Virus record (IMG/VR): IMGVR_UViG_3300044798_000003
Location: 1-40,208 of that record
Length of the DNA stretch: 40,208 nucleotides
Reading direction: 5' to 3' (one strand)
Source: a virus
Made by a program: the position numbers and the translations under genes. Under the pieces are notes generated by a model. The model saw only the letters and a list, made by a program, of their open reading frames with translations. It was not told the DNA's origin and ran no database searches. How positions within the stretch are numbered: position 1 is the first letter of the stretch; each line of letters begins with the position of its first letter. Positions 19,469 through 29,836 of this stretch are shown piece after piece.

Positions 19469-22400
19469 ATTTACCCAATGCTTTAAGTATTATTTTATTG
19501 TGCTTTTCTTGGAGTTCATCAATTTTAATTCGTTTAGTATCAGCGCCAATATTATTATCACCTAATACTGCTTTTGTTTTCTTATAAATATCTTGTAAGT
19601 CAGTATTGGCGTGCCGATATTTTTGCAATTCATTTTTGATGATACCTTTTTTACCGTTTTCTGCATGATCTTGTTCCAATTCTTTCATTTTATCGTAGAA
19701 TTGTTCAGTACTCTGTGACAATTTACCTGCATTTTTACTAAACAATGCTTTAATAATAGGTTGTTCTGTAATATTTTTAGCAGGTAATTCGTTTTTAGTT
19801 CCCGAAATTGTATTAATTAATTTGTCCGCACCTAATACGAAGAAACCAGCCAAACCACCACCTAAATTATTGATCGCATTATCTATTTTCATTGGAGATT
19901 GATTAGTAATATTGCCTAACGCTTTAGCTGTTTCAGAAGTGTAAGCATTATATTGTTTACTAGGAGTAGTATTTTGCAACGCTTGCGGTACAATTTGTTT
20001 TTCCCTAAAGAATGAATAATTTGTTGCCCACTCTGTCAATGTCAACGCTGCAGTTGGTATTAAATTAGGAACAAAACCACCTGCGGTATTAGTAATAAAC
20101 TTTTCAATACTTCTAGGATTTTGTTGATACATATGTCTAATTGCTTCTTCGGTTACATTTGCAAACGCATTTAATCCCAAAGGTTTTGGAATTCTTAACA
20201 ACTTATCACCTGTTCTAATAATCCAAAAAGTATCTTTTTCATAATTCGGCAATTCTTGTATTTCTTGATCGTTTATACCAAGCAAAGCAACTACTATCGT
20301 TGGAATAGTTATGGCTGTTGCAATTTTACCACTCACTCCTTTAGGGTCTTTATAAAATTCTCTAGCCATTTTGTCACTGCCTTGTATTGCAGCGTTGAAG
20401 AAAGGAATCATTTGATTAATAGTTTTACCTAGTGACCCAGAACGACTATAATTCAATGTAACTTCCCCTGCTCCCAATGCAGACTCTATAATAGGTTTTC
20501 CTAGTTTTCTTGCTTTCATGTAATCACCTAATCTAGTTCCTGTTTCAGATATGTCTGTAAGCCATTGTAAACTACCAGTCAATGCTCTAAATGATTCTAC
20601 TGGAAGTTTTTTAGGTTCTGTCATCGTAGTTTTAATTAAAGTCCTAACTGATTCTGCAGGATTTTCAAAACTCTTGCCTTTCATGGCATCACTTATTTTA
20701 GTGTTAAGTGTAGTCCTATCTGAATTTAAGAATGATGACATTATTGCCCCACTAGATTTGTATTCGTTATACATATCTTCATTTTTAAACATAGCAAATA
20801 CACCTTTTATTGTATCTATTACAGGTATAAAACCATTTTTAGAATAAATAAAGGCTTCTAATGTATCTTTTAAAGGATTTTTAATAAAAAATTCAGGGCT
20901 TAATACAGCACCTGCACGTAACCATTTTGCAGGATATGATAATAATTGAACAATAGGATTAGCTGTTGATTCATTCACCGACATTATTGCTCTGTAATAT
21001 TCTGGTTCTGTTTGGTATGCTTGTTTTTTACCATCTGTCATTATAGTAAATATACTATTTTTAGCATCTGCATTACCAGTTACCTTCTCAACAAATCGTC
21101 CTGCACCGTTTACGTCTGACAGTCTTACAAATGCTTGTGCTACCCTATTTCTTTCAATCATATTTAAAGTTGAGTACGTGTCACTTATGGCTGATTCAAG
21201 TGGACTTACTACTGATCTTGCAGAACCTTCCTCGGTTAATGATTTAAGTTTATCAGCAATATTACCGAATCCTTTACCTACACCTTTGCCACCGACTTTA
21301 CTGCTAGTATCTTCAAAATCTCTTGCCATATGAGCATAGTTTTGATTGTTAACTTTCATTTCAGCATATTCAGTAGCACTGGTAATTCCTTCTGCAACTC
21401 TTAATCTCATAATATTGTCATTATAATTATAAAAATCTTGTGCAATATCTTCAAATTGTTTAGGTGCATCTTTGATGATTTTTTGTGCATCTGCTTTGCT
21501 CATAGAACCAGTATAATTTTCTTTAGATGATTGAATTTCAAGTTGCCTTTTAGCTACTAAATATGTATCAAATGCTTCATTCCAATTTCTAAAGTTCCCT
21601 TTTGATAAATATTCAGGATATTCTTTATCAGTTAATTCTTTACTAATTCTTCCAATTATAGAGTTAAAAGTAACGTCATGTACTAATGCACCATCATAAT
21701 GAACATTTAAAGTTTTTATTGCTTCTACGGCATTTAATTCAGAAACCATTATATCTGATTTAGCCATTGCAGAATTATTTGCCAATCTAGCTAGTTTTTC
21801 AGGATTATTTTTAGTTTCTAATACCGTACCAGTAGCTTTTTCAAAGTCACTTACAAATCTAGTTAATCCGATTTTATCATCAACCATTAATTCATAAGCA
21901 CGAACGCCTAAATACTCTGCCCTCTGTTTAAATGATTTTTCGTTTTCATATCCAAACGATAGACCACCACGACCTCTAGCTTCGGCAGGTTGTGCGTGCC
22001 ATGCTCTCATTTTATTGCTAATATTTTCAACTTGATTTGCTAGTTTTTTGTCAGTAGCTAATTTTGCAACAAAATCCTTACCATATGTGGGGAAGTTTTT
22101 CAGCGCTTCTGCTTTATTAATCATATATTGCCTGCCAAATTCAGCTATACCCTCAGCCCTGCGCTGTTCTGGCGTGTACTTATCATATGACTTATTTCCA
22201 GTCCATTGCGTATCAGCAGCATTAATTAATTCAGCATCATGACCAACAATATTTAATTTGCTATCTACAAAGTGACCTATTTCATGTGAAAGAGTTTCAA
22301 CATCTCCATAGTTTTTAGAACGAATTACCCCTGGATCTCCCTTATATAATCCTTCAAATGATCCTATTCTACCTGCCCTTGCTGGTATTAGTTCATTAAC

Positions 22401-23933
22401 ATCTTTAATTATTTCTGATCTAGTTACAGGTTTGCTATAGGTTGTTTCGGCTGGTATGGTTGAATAACCGCCAAGTGAAGCCTGTTCACCTTGATTTAAT
22501 TTGCTTTCTATTCTATCTATTTCGGCAGGGTATTTTGTAACTAATTCTGGATAATCTTTCAAAACTTCCATTGGTACTGGTTTTTCTTCTTTAATTGCCT
22601 GTTCTATTATTTTTTCATGTGGGAACGATGCCTTTTCAGCAGTGGTAATCATTGGTTCTTCTTCCATCATCTTGTCATATTTTTCTTTGCTCATTTTCCA
22701 TGTTTCTTCTGACTTATTTACGATATCTGATAAATCCTTGCTTACAACATCTGCGCTTGCTTGATCTTCTGCAATTTGTCTAGTTGCTTCTGCGCTTGAT
22801 TTTTCATTGCGAACTTGTGAAGAAATTTTAATGTTTTCTTGCGTATTTTTAGTAAGTTGTGAAATATCTCCCTTGAAATCGGCTAAATGTAAGTGAGCAC
22901 CACTACCAGCATCATGGTAAAGAACTTCTCCCCATCCTGCATCCAATGCCTTTTGTTTAATCATAGCTTGTTTTTCAGCGGATATATCTCCAAGATACAT
23001 ATCTATTGCTTTACCTTGTAAATGCCACGATGTAGGAGATCCATTACTTAAAGCATTATTTTCAGGTGAACGCTTTCCGCTTGTGATTATAGCATCAACA
23101 CCGAATTCATTACTTAATTCTTCTCCAAATAAATTAGCAGCGACTTTTGTTGTGTTTTCAACTCCTGCATAATCTTCTACCGCTGATTCAACGGGTAGTT
23201 GTTTAGGTTCTCTAATGGTTGTTTCTGTAGGATGTATCGTTTCTGCTGTTTCCTTTATTACTTCTTCTGTAGGTTTAAAATTACTAAAATCCTCTGCTAT
23301 TGCAGGGTTAGGCTCTCTTAATAGAGTGCCTTTTTCAGTTACTTTAGGTATTTTAGTTAGGCTTTCGTGTAATCCTCTTCCCATTAAGGCTAATGGCAAT
23401 ACGGACATTGCACCACTAGCTGTAGTCGATACTGGTCTATTCTTAAATTGTTGATATAAATCTGGTTGACTAGCGAAATCAACAACAGGTCCATATGTCA
23501 AGTCTCTAGCTGCTTGACCTACTCCACCTTCTTGATACGATTTTTGTATATCATTAACTAAAAGCGGTGTATATGCAGCAGCAGCAATCGGATTAACAAG
23601 AGCAGCAGCACCAAGAACAGGTTTTATGGTTTCTTCTGCGAATGTACCTGTGGCTTTACCGTATTGTGTAAGGTCTTGCTGTTGTTGTTCTGTTTGTGGC
23701 GGTGCAGGTGCATTGGTAAGCCCTTCCTTCATTGGCGTTCCAGTCAATGCTAAAGGGTTACTTTCTGCTAGTTGGTTACCTGACCTAACCACTTCTTTAA
23801 ACCCTTGAACAGCACCAGTACCATAATTAGATAAAGTGCTAGTAACATCAGACCAAGCGTTACCTAATAATCCTTTGTCAGGTGCAGAAGAAATTTCTTC
23901 CGTTCCAGACATCATATCTTCATATGCACCCAT
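19467..23933 (-). CDS. Large polyvalent internal ejection protein with two peptidase motifs, 1488 aa
   Basis: An M15/VanY-like peptidase lies at about residues 265-355: SWHLQGKAIDM gives ligands H304 and D311, and GAHLHL gives H349, the pattern of D-Ala-D-Ala endopeptidases. A HEIGH zinc-protease motif is at 550-554. Around 1000-1200 a segment (KWLRAGAVLSPEFFIKNPLK) resembles the LPD38 domain of polyvalent proteins. It is at the place of the T7 gp15/gp16 core proteins, so it is probably ejected with the DNA, opening peptidoglycan and perhaps acting inside the host. Confidence 0.8.
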   Translation of the reverse strand: MGAYEDMMSGTEEISSAPDKGLLGNAWSDVTSTLSNYGTGAVQGFKEVVRSGNQLAESNPLALTGTPMKEGLTNAPAPPQTEQQQQDLTQYGKATGTFAEETIKPVLGAAALVNPIAAAAYTPLLVNDIQKSYQEGGVGQAARDLTYGPVVDFASQPDLYQQFKNRPVSTTASGAMSVLPLALMGRGLHESLTKIPKVTEKGTLLREPNPAIAEDFSNFKPTEEVIKETAETIHPTETTIREPKQLPVESAVEDYAGVENTTKVAANLFGEELSNEFGVDAIITSGKRSPENNALSNGSPTSWHLQGKAIDMYLGDISAEKQAMIKQKALDAGWGEVLYHDAGSGAHLHLADFKGDISQLTKNTQENIKISSQVRNEKSSAEATRQIAEDQASADVVSKDLSDIVNKSEETWKMSKEKYDKMMEEEPMITTAEKASFPHEKIIEQAIKEEKPVPMEVLKDYPELVTKYPAEIDRIESKLNQGEQASLGGYSTIPAETTYSKPVTRSEIIKDVNELIPARAGRIGSFEGLYKGDPGVIRSKNYGDVETLSHEIGHFVDSKLNIVGHDAELINAADTQWTGNKSYDKYTPEQRRAEGIAEFGRQYMINKAEALKNFPTYGKDFVAKLATDKKLANQVENISNKMRAWHAQPAEARGRGGLSFGYENEKSFKQRAEYLGVRAYELMVDDKIGLTRFVSDFEKATGTVLETKNNPEKLARLANNSAMAKSDIMVSELNAVEAIKTLNVHYDGALVHDVTFNSIIGRISKELTDKEYPEYLSKGNFRNWNEAFDTYLVAKRQLEIQSSKENYTGSMSKADAQKIIKDAPKQFEDIAQDFYNYNDNIMRLRVAEGITSATEYAEMKVNNQNYAHMARDFEDTSSKVGGKGVGKGFGNIADKLKSLTEEGSARSVVSPLESAISDTYSTLNMIERNRVAQAFVRLSDVNGAGRFVEKVTGNADAKNSIFTIMTDGKKQAYQTEPEYYRAIMSVNESTANPIVQLLSYPAKWLRAGAVLSPEFFIKNPLKDTLEAFIYSKNGFIPVIDTIKGVFAMFKNEDMYNEYKSSGAIMSSFLNSDRTTLNTKISDAMKGKSFENPAESVRTLIKTTMTEPKKLPVESFRALTGSLQWLTDISETGTRLGDYMKARKLGKPIIESALGAGEVTLNYSRSGSLGKTINQMIPFFNAAIQGSDKMAREFYKDPKGVSGKIATAITIPTIVVALLGINDQEIQELPNYEKDTFWIIRTGDKLLRIPKPLGLNAFANVTEEAIRHMYQQNPRSIEKFITNTAGGFVPNLIPTAALTLTEWATNYSFFREKQIVPQALQNTTPSKQYNAYTSETAKALGNITNQSPMKIDNAINNLGGGLAGFFVLGADKLINTISGTKNELPAKNITEQPIIKALFSKNAGKLSQSTEQFYDKMKELEQDHAENGKKGIIKNELQKYRHANTDLQDIYKKTKAVLGDNNIGADTKRIKIDELQEKHNKIILKALGK

Positions 23934-25444
23934 TACTTAACACCACCCTTATTACCTTGCTTCGACCAATCTGCATTATCAATAAAATAACTAGGATCAA
24001 ATCCATATTTAGGTGCTAAAACATTAATTCTATTTGTAATTTCTTCTTTAGACATTCCCTTGCTTGCTAGATCGTTTATTGATCTCCAAATCCCTTGCTC
24101 ATTAGATTGCGATTCTCCTGCTTTTTGATCTTCTTCGGCAGGATTGAACCCACCATTTGATTTGAATACTTTATAGGCAGTAACTTGCGAAGCGGCATAA
24201 TCATAAGACGTTTGTTCTTGTGGGGTGAATTCTTTTCCTTGATCGAGAAGTGTATAATATTCTCTTACTTTCAATAAGTGTCTTTCTAGTCCACCGTTTA
24301 ATTCATAACCTGCCCAATGTTTTGCTTCTGGTGTTGATTTAGATCCAGGAGTTAATGCTTTGAATGCCCCTTTAGCTTGATTTAATAAATATATTGCTTG
24401 TCCAGGCTTGATTGTTCCATCATTGACACCGTTATCAATAATACTTCTAGCATTTTCAACAGAACCAGCCTTCCATATGCTAGATAATATATTTTCTTGT
24501 GTATCTTTTTCTCTAACAGACTTGAACCTTCGTTCGTCTTCCATTCTAGATTGATATGTTGCTGAATAACTTTTAAAATTAGGATCATTTTCATATTGTT
24601 GTCTAAGTTGTTTCATACCAGCTTCTTCATTCATCCCGAATTGTGTAAATAGATCATCAGTAATTGCATTAGATTTAAGTGGTAGAGATTTTTTGCTTAT
24701 AGCAGAATTCAATTCCGTAAACGTATTACCATCTAATTTGTCACTATATCGTTGTAATGTTGCGGTAGCACCGTTTATGTCATTTACATTAAGGGCAGTT
24801 TGAACCATTTGGGCTACTGTTCCCTCATTGTACTTTTTAACATTTTGATTAATTGCTTCATTAGGAAGTCCAAGAGATATCCCTTTTGTGGCAATACTAT
24901 GCATACCTACTCTAATTGCATTATCTGCGATATCAGGATTATTATAAGCTGTTGATGCTATCGCAGAATTCTGCGTAGCTAACGCATCAGAAGACTGTTG
25001 TAATGCTACATTATTTTGCTTGTATTCATGATTTTGAGTTGCGTTTTTAAATGATTGCAATTGCGGTGTAATTGTACTTAGATAAGATTGTTTTTGCCTA
25101 TCAGTTAATCCATCTGAATATTTAGTTGTTATTTCGTTGGTTGCTTTATCAGCATTAGCGGTTATTCCTTTTGCGTTTATGCCTTGCGTATGAAGTATTC
25201 CGCTCTCCTCGTTATAATGATAATCATTAACATCTTTAATAGTTCCGGTCAAAGCGGTTTGTACTGCTTGCATATCCGTTTTTGCCTGTTCTTGCTGTTG
25301 CATCTTAAATGCTTCTTGACCAATGTTGCTGATGGTTTGACCTAAGCCACCGCCAAAGGTTTCAGCACTTGCGGTTGATTGCGCTCTAAATGATGGTTGG
25401 ACTTGTTGTTGTACTTGCCTAGAAATTATTGGGACAGTTGCCAT
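23933..25444 (-). CDS. Internal virion protein (gp15-like position), 503 aa
   Basis: It is an Ala/Gln/Asn-rich helical protein (FGGGLGQTISNIGQEAFKMQ, later GMNEEAGMKQLRQQYENDPN) of the type found as ejection proteins in podoviruses. Position between the gp14-like gene and the large polyvalent protein supports this. It shares one base with the start of the next gene. No catalytic motif is seen. Confidence 0.7.
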   Translation of the reverse strand: MATVPIISRQVQQQVQPSFRAQSTASAETFGGGLGQTISNIGQEAFKMQQQEQAKTDMQAVQTALTGTIKDVNDYHYNEESGILHTQGINAKGITANADKATNEITTKYSDGLTDRQKQSYLSTITPQLQSFKNATQNHEYKQNNVALQQSSDALATQNSAIASTAYNNPDIADNAIRVGMHSIATKGISLGLPNEAINQNVKKYNEGTVAQMVQTALNVNDINGATATLQRYSDKLDGNTFTELNSAISKKSLPLKSNAITDDLFTQFGMNEEAGMKQLRQQYENDPNFKSYSATYQSRMEDERRFKSVREKDTQENILSSIWKAGSVENARSIIDNGVNDGTIKPGQAIYLLNQAKGAFKALTPGSKSTPEAKHWAGYELNGGLERHLLKVREYYTLLDQGKEFTPQEQTSYDYAASQVTAYKVFKSNGGFNPAEEDQKAGESQSNEQGIWRSINDLASKGMSKEEITNRINVLAPKYGFDPSYFIDNADWSKQGNKGGVK

Positions 25445-25461
25445 ATAATCACCACCTTACA

Positions 25462-25932
25462 TTAGTTTTTCTTAGCATAATACTGCTTTGATGCGGTAGT
25501 TATTCCACTAAGCAAAGCAGACTTTGAGGCGTTTTTACCTGCCTTTATTGCGTTTGAAGCCTCTGCTCTATATTGTTTAGATTGCTCACCTAGCCCCCAC
25601 ATCTGCATTGCGGTGTTATATCTTGAGGTCTGTATGTCCTGTTCGCTCTGCTGTGCGGTATCTGCCAGTATTGATAGTGGAGTGCCAGCTTGAATATCTA
25701 ATCCATTTGCAGACATTGCAGCCTTTTGAGCTCCTGTCACTTGACTTGCTTTTTGTCTTAATTGTACTTGCTCACTTGTCCCTTGCTGTCCTACCGATAC
25801 TGCCTGTGCTTCTGCTATTGCCGCATTCTGATTGGCAATGCCTGCTTGGTATGAAGCTTGATTCTTAGCAGCATTCATTTGTGTTACTGTTCCCATTACG
25901 TTTCCTATTGTTGCTATGTCAGCACCACACAT
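25462..25932 (-). CDS. gp14-like internal virion protein, 156 aa
   Basis: The sequence is Ala/Gln-rich with a hydrophobic start (MCGADIATIGNVMGTVTQMN) and the typical segment RQKASQVTGAQKAAMSANGL, then LDIQAGTPLSILADTAQQSE, as in podoviral virion core proteins that form the outer-membrane channel of the ejectosome. It is the smallest of the three-part ejection set. Confidence 0.75.
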   Translation of the reverse strand: MCGADIATIGNVMGTVTQMNAAKNQASYQAGIANQNAAIAEAQAVSVGQQGTSEQVQLRQKASQVTGAQKAAMSANGLDIQAGTPLSILADTAQQSEQDIQTSRYNTAMQMWGLGEQSKQYRAEASNAIKAGKNASKSALLSGITTASKQYYAKKN

Positions 25933-25934
25933 AA

Positions 25935-26357
25935 TTACACCACCTTTTTGTAAAACTTATGAAATAATTCTCCATTAACTCCGTATGGTTGCGGCTCTTC
26001 TATGATAAATCCCATAAACTTAGCCCACTGCAACGCAAATATATTTTCTGAATAGATATGTCCTTGCAGATAATCGTATCTTTCAATGAACTTTTTACCT
26101 AATTTGAAAAAACTAATAGGAAGATTGTCAATATCTTTGGAAAAGAAAAGCCATACTTCTGTTGAGTTTATTACACCCAACAAACAAGTAGGCTTATTAT
26201 CAACAAATACTATTGTCTTATCTTGCGAGTTGTCCCATAAGAACGCCATAATCACATCTATATCAATTGTCAAAGATGCCTTTAATTCTTCAATATTCTT
26301 TTCATGAAGTTCAAAATTTGCAAAATCTTCTAACGTTGCTTCTCTTGAATTAAGCAC
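25935..26357 (-). CDS. GNAT-like podovirus protein (gp13-like), 140 aa
   Basis: The fold pattern fits a degenerate GNAT domain (REATLEDFANFELHEKNIEE, later NIFALQWAKFMGFIIEEPQP). T7 gp13-like proteins at this location, between the nozzle and the gp14-like gene, share it. The acetyl-CoA loop is not conserved, so enzymatic activity is doubtful. It overlaps the nozzle stop by 8 nt. Confidence 0.7.
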   Translation of the reverse strand: MLNSREATLEDFANFELHEKNIEELKASLTIDIDVIMAFLWDNSQDKTIVFVDNKPTCLLGVINSTEVWLFFSKDIDNLPISFFKLGKKFIERYDYLQGHIYSENIFALQWAKFMGFIIEEPQPYGVNGELFHKFYKKVV

Positions 26358-29199
26358 CGAATTCCACCTCCGACATAATTGCTAGTACAGTCATTGGTAA
26401 TGGATCAGATTGCCTAATATATACAGTTGCTTTAGTGTCAAAATCTGATCTTGGTGAAGACTTTTTGTCTCCTGTAAATAAATATCCTGGTTTACCCATA
26501 ATAGAAGATAATATCTGTTCTATTACCTCTAAATTACTATCTCCATTTGTTCCAACAGAACCACCGTAAGTATTTGCGAACCTAACAGTAACACTTCTTA
26601 TTGCCTTTGTACGTCCTTGTATAGTACCGTCTTTCATCGGGAAGTCTAGGTTAAGAGTTTCTAAGTTGCAATCATATCCTAGCCCTACATGCACCCTACT
26701 AGCGTAATCATCAAGCGTTATACTACCACCAGTTACTACCTGTTGGCTATTTACACTACCATCAGCAAGTATAGTTACTGTTTCACCCTGTAAATGACTT
26801 AATCCCGATACCGTAATAACGCACTTTCTAGCATATCCACCAGATTTATAAGTGGTATAACTTGTACCATCAATGTTAGCATCAGTGTCCATATTTACTA
26901 ATTGGAAGGTATCGTTGGTTTTATTGGCCACCTTATAACGCATACCGTTTAATTGTGTCATTCCCTTTACGTCTGATATATCAACAAAGTTTCCATTGGA
27001 AAGTCCGTGAGCAATAGCAGTAATTACAACAGGACTAGCTTTAGTTGCTCCTGTGATTGTAATCGGATTATCTAATGTCAATCCACAGTCAACAAAGAAT
27101 TGATCTCTAGGATCAGTCGATACCATTCTAGGAACTAACTTTTCAATATATCTTTTATATACTCCATTTATTTCTCTTCTAACAACAAAATAGATCTCTG
27201 TGTAACCATTACCTGGTATGGCTGCAACGCTCTCATACTCTCCGTCAGTTATGTGTCTAGCCCAAGCATACACGTCTTGTTCTTTATTGTAAGTAAAACT
27301 GAGTAACACACCGTCTTCTCTTACTGCCCATATGATTCCATCAGGTTCTTGTTGGAATGCCCAATCGACAATTTCATGATTTTTGAATAAGTGACGTGCC
27401 AACATGGTCATATCGTCACCCTTGTATACATCATCAGCCAATTGATAACTGATATCTCTTATGGTGCTACCCATCTCTTGACAATATAAAATTCTGCTAC
27501 CAACTATAATTGGATTAAGTATAGAAGCCCCTATATATCCCTGTTGTAACGCTCTAACAGTTGTAGGAGTTAATGCTGCGCTCTCACTACCAGTACCTAT
27601 CTTCCACGTACCACCTGCAGTAAATGCAATCATATTACCAATAGATACCATTGACCTAATGGAGTTTACTCCTTCACTGACAAGCGGTGCTGTTATAGAG
27701 TCTGAATCCTCTGTAGTGGTATTAACAAGAAAGTTTGGATAATCACCTGTTTGTGATAACCATAATGTTAATGGGTCTTTTATACTTCCTGCAAATCCAA
27801 GTCTATTTTGATAAAATTTAGCACAACTTGGGTAACCATTTTTAGTTGACCATGCTCCCTCTGCCCAATATTTCGTGGGAAGAACGGTTGATGAACTAGT
27901 TGTTTCTGTTCCGTTTGTCACTGTTCCTGTACCTGTTGTAGTTGATAACCCTGGGGTATTACCTTCTCCTGGTGCTAATTCAGTCAAGGTAATTATTGCA
28001 CTACTAGCACCAACACTATAAAGACTTGATATCGAAGTATTTAATTCCATACTGTCCACTAAATTAGCTACCGTAGTATTTAACGTTCCAGATACTATAA
28101 ATTGAGTTGGTGATGAAGTTGATGCCGTCGCTGTAAAAGTTACTCCATTTACCGTAAATGTGTCACCAGCAATAAAATTAACAGTGGTTGTATAGTTTCT
28201 TTTCCCTGCTACTGTTGCATTACCAACTAGTCTAGTTAATACATCAGCAGTAGCGATTGTCCCACTCGTAACTCCTGTGATTTTTACAATTCCGTCATTG
28301 ACAAATGAATATGCATTTAAATCTGCATAACAAGTACCAGAAGTTTTAGAATAATTCAGGCGCAACATTACAAGTTCTTCTGTCTTTCCTGAATCATTTA
28401 CATTTGAATCTGAATTAGATGTATATGTTCTAATCGTTTGCCAAGTTGCTCCACTGTCTTTCGACCATTGCAAAGATATTTTACCTGCCCACGTTCCATG
28501 TGTAATCATTGCCCACGTTCCGTTGCACTTGATTGAGTCTGTTGCTGTCGTTGATGTGAAAGTTTTGTTGATAATTTGATTAGTTACATCATGACTAATT
28601 TGGAACAATGAACCTATTTGATCTGCTGTAAATATACTAGTTGAAGCTGTTAATGTTATCCCTGTTCCTACCATAGAACTAGGTGTAATGGTTGTATCCG
28701 TAATGTTCTGCACTCTAAATGGCCCATTTTCATATGCAAAATCAGCCAGTGTCCAGTCATAGTGACTTGATCTAGTCAACGTTTTAGGCTTGTAATTTGG
28801 ATTGCATAAATATAAAGTGTCGGCAGATTGTGCCGTTTTTAAATTAAATAAGTAATCTTCATCATATGTTGTAGTTGTCTCAATAATTGCACTAGTACCT
28901 GGATCAATTATCTGACCGCCGTCTTTATAATATCTAAAATAATTTTCTCCTGCTTCTATTACATACGCCTGCTCTACACTAAATTGAAAAGGTAAAAGCT
29001 TCACCTTTTTAGATGAGTCTTTTACCTCTGCAATGAATTTTGTTCCTGGTCTATTCTGCGCTCCACCATACGGAAGTGGTATGAAGTTTTCTAATATATT
29101 AGCACTTACAAAGTACTTAGCGTAATCATCACGCCCCCACATGTCATAACTGACTTCACCATTAGCAAAAGAAGATTGTTTGGTATAAATATTAGCCAT
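26350..29199 (-). CDS. Tail tubular protein B (nozzle), 949 aa
   Basis: The N-terminus (KQSSFANGEVSYDMWGRDDY, then FIPLPYGGAQNRPGTKFIAE) is the signature of the T7 gp12/BPP-1-type nozzle. Internal beta domains include Ig-like repeats (residues 330-430), and a C-terminal part contains HLQGETVTILADGSVN. It forms the distal tube of the short tail. The length is larger than T7 gp12 because of the inserted domains. A one-base gap separates it from the tubular A gene. Confidence 0.85.
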   Translation of the reverse strand: MANIYTKQSSFANGEVSYDMWGRDDYAKYFVSANILENFIPLPYGGAQNRPGTKFIAEVKDSSKKVKLLPFQFSVEQAYVIEAGENYFRYYKDGGQIIDPGTSAIIETTTTYDEDYLFNLKTAQSADTLYLCNPNYKPKTLTRSSHYDWTLADFAYENGPFRVQNITDTTITPSSMVGTGITLTASTSIFTADQIGSLFQISHDVTNQIINKTFTSTTATDSIKCNGTWAMITHGTWAGKISLQWSKDSGATWQTIRTYTSNSDSNVNDSGKTEELVMLRLNYSKTSGTCYADLNAYSFVNDGIVKITGVTSGTIATADVLTRLVGNATVAGKRNYTTTVNFIAGDTFTVNGVTFTATASTSSPTQFIVSGTLNTTVANLVDSMELNTSISSLYSVGASSAIITLTELAPGEGNTPGLSTTTGTGTVTNGTETTSSSTVLPTKYWAEGAWSTKNGYPSCAKFYQNRLGFAGSIKDPLTLWLSQTGDYPNFLVNTTTEDSDSITAPLVSEGVNSIRSMVSIGNMIAFTAGGTWKIGTGSESAALTPTTVRALQQGYIGASILNPIIVGSRILYCQEMGSTIRDISYQLADDVYKGDDMTMLARHLFKNHEIVDWAFQQEPDGIIWAVREDGVLLSFTYNKEQDVYAWARHITDGEYESVAAIPGNGYTEIYFVVRREINGVYKRYIEKLVPRMVSTDPRDQFFVDCGLTLDNPITITGATKASPVVITAIAHGLSNGNFVDISDVKGMTQLNGMRYKVANKTNDTFQLVNMDTDANIDGTSYTTYKSGGYARKCVITVSGLSHLQGETVTILADGSVNSQQVVTGGSITLDDYASRVHVGLGYDCNLETLNLDFPMKDGTIQGRTKAIRSVTVRFANTYGGSVGTNGDSNLEVIEQILSSIMGKPGYLFTGDKKSSPRSDFDTKATVYIRQSDPLPMTVLAIMSEVEFGA

Positions 29200-29200
29200 A

Positions 29201-29791
29201 TTACGACCTTCCTTTTAGATATGACGTAGGTAATTCAAAAGGGATACTAGTTTCTACTGCTCCCATGTGCTGTGCTTCTGCTATTGCAATCTGATATTTT
29301 TGTGCCATTTCTTGCGCCTTTTGAGAATTACCGTTTTTAGCGTTAACAATCTCTGCAGCCAATTGATAACTAAGTGCCTTAATAAACAAAGCATCATATA
29401 TATCTGGGATGATTACCTTGTATGTAAATTCAACATAAGCATCTTCAACGTCAGTGGCAATAAACTTCTCATTTCCATTTGTAAATATTTTAAACTCGTC
29501 TTTTTCTTTCTTACGAGAATTGTTTTCAGCATAAACTCGCAAAACATTGACACAGTTAGCAGGATACTGATATACATAATCATATCCAACAGTAGTATCA
29601 TCTGTTAAGGCAAGTACGCGTATGTTGCGTGCAAAGTTCCAAGGGAAGTCTCTCAGTGCCGATTCTAGGCAATTGTCATAGTTTAGGTCAATCAATCTAG
29701 CTGTCTCTGTTCCATCATCGAAGGAATTTATCTTACCCCCGCCAAAACGGCTCAACGCTAAATTTGCAATATCTGTTTTCGAGGTTGACAT
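29201..29791 (-). CDS. Tail tubular protein A (adaptor, gp11-like), 196 aa
   Basis: TDIANLALSRFGGGKINSFD, then CLESALRDFPWNFARNIRVL, then AAEIVNAKNGNSQKAQEMAQ are the hallmarks of the podovirus adaptor that joins portal and nozzle. Gene order capsid-adaptor-nozzle is standard for T7/BPP-1-like phages. Confidence 0.85.
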   Translation of the reverse strand: MSTSKTDIANLALSRFGGGKINSFDDGTETARLIDLNYDNCLESALRDFPWNFARNIRVLALTDDTTVGYDYVYQYPANCVNVLRVYAENNSRKKEKDEFKIFTNGNEKFIATDVEDAYVEFTYKVIIPDIYDALFIKALSYQLAAEIVNAKNGNSQKAQEMAQKYQIAIAEAQHMGAVETSIPFELPTSYLKGRS

Positions 29792-29812
29792 TTTACACCC
29801 CCATATAAATTA

Positions 29813-29832
29813 GGGGCGTAATTAAACGCCCC
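29813..29832. terminator. GC-rich hairpin between adaptor and upstream gene
   Basis: GGGGCG (29813-29818), loop TAATTAAA, CGCCCC (29827-29832). There is no T-run on the minus strand (TAATTTATAT), so it is more likely an mRNA stability or partial pause element than a full terminator. Confidence 0.5.
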
Positions 29833-29836
29833 ATCA

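Noticed and set aside
24382-24594. 70-aa minus frame inside the 503-aa ejection protein gene
   Set aside because: It is an out-of-frame segment of the larger gene without start signals.
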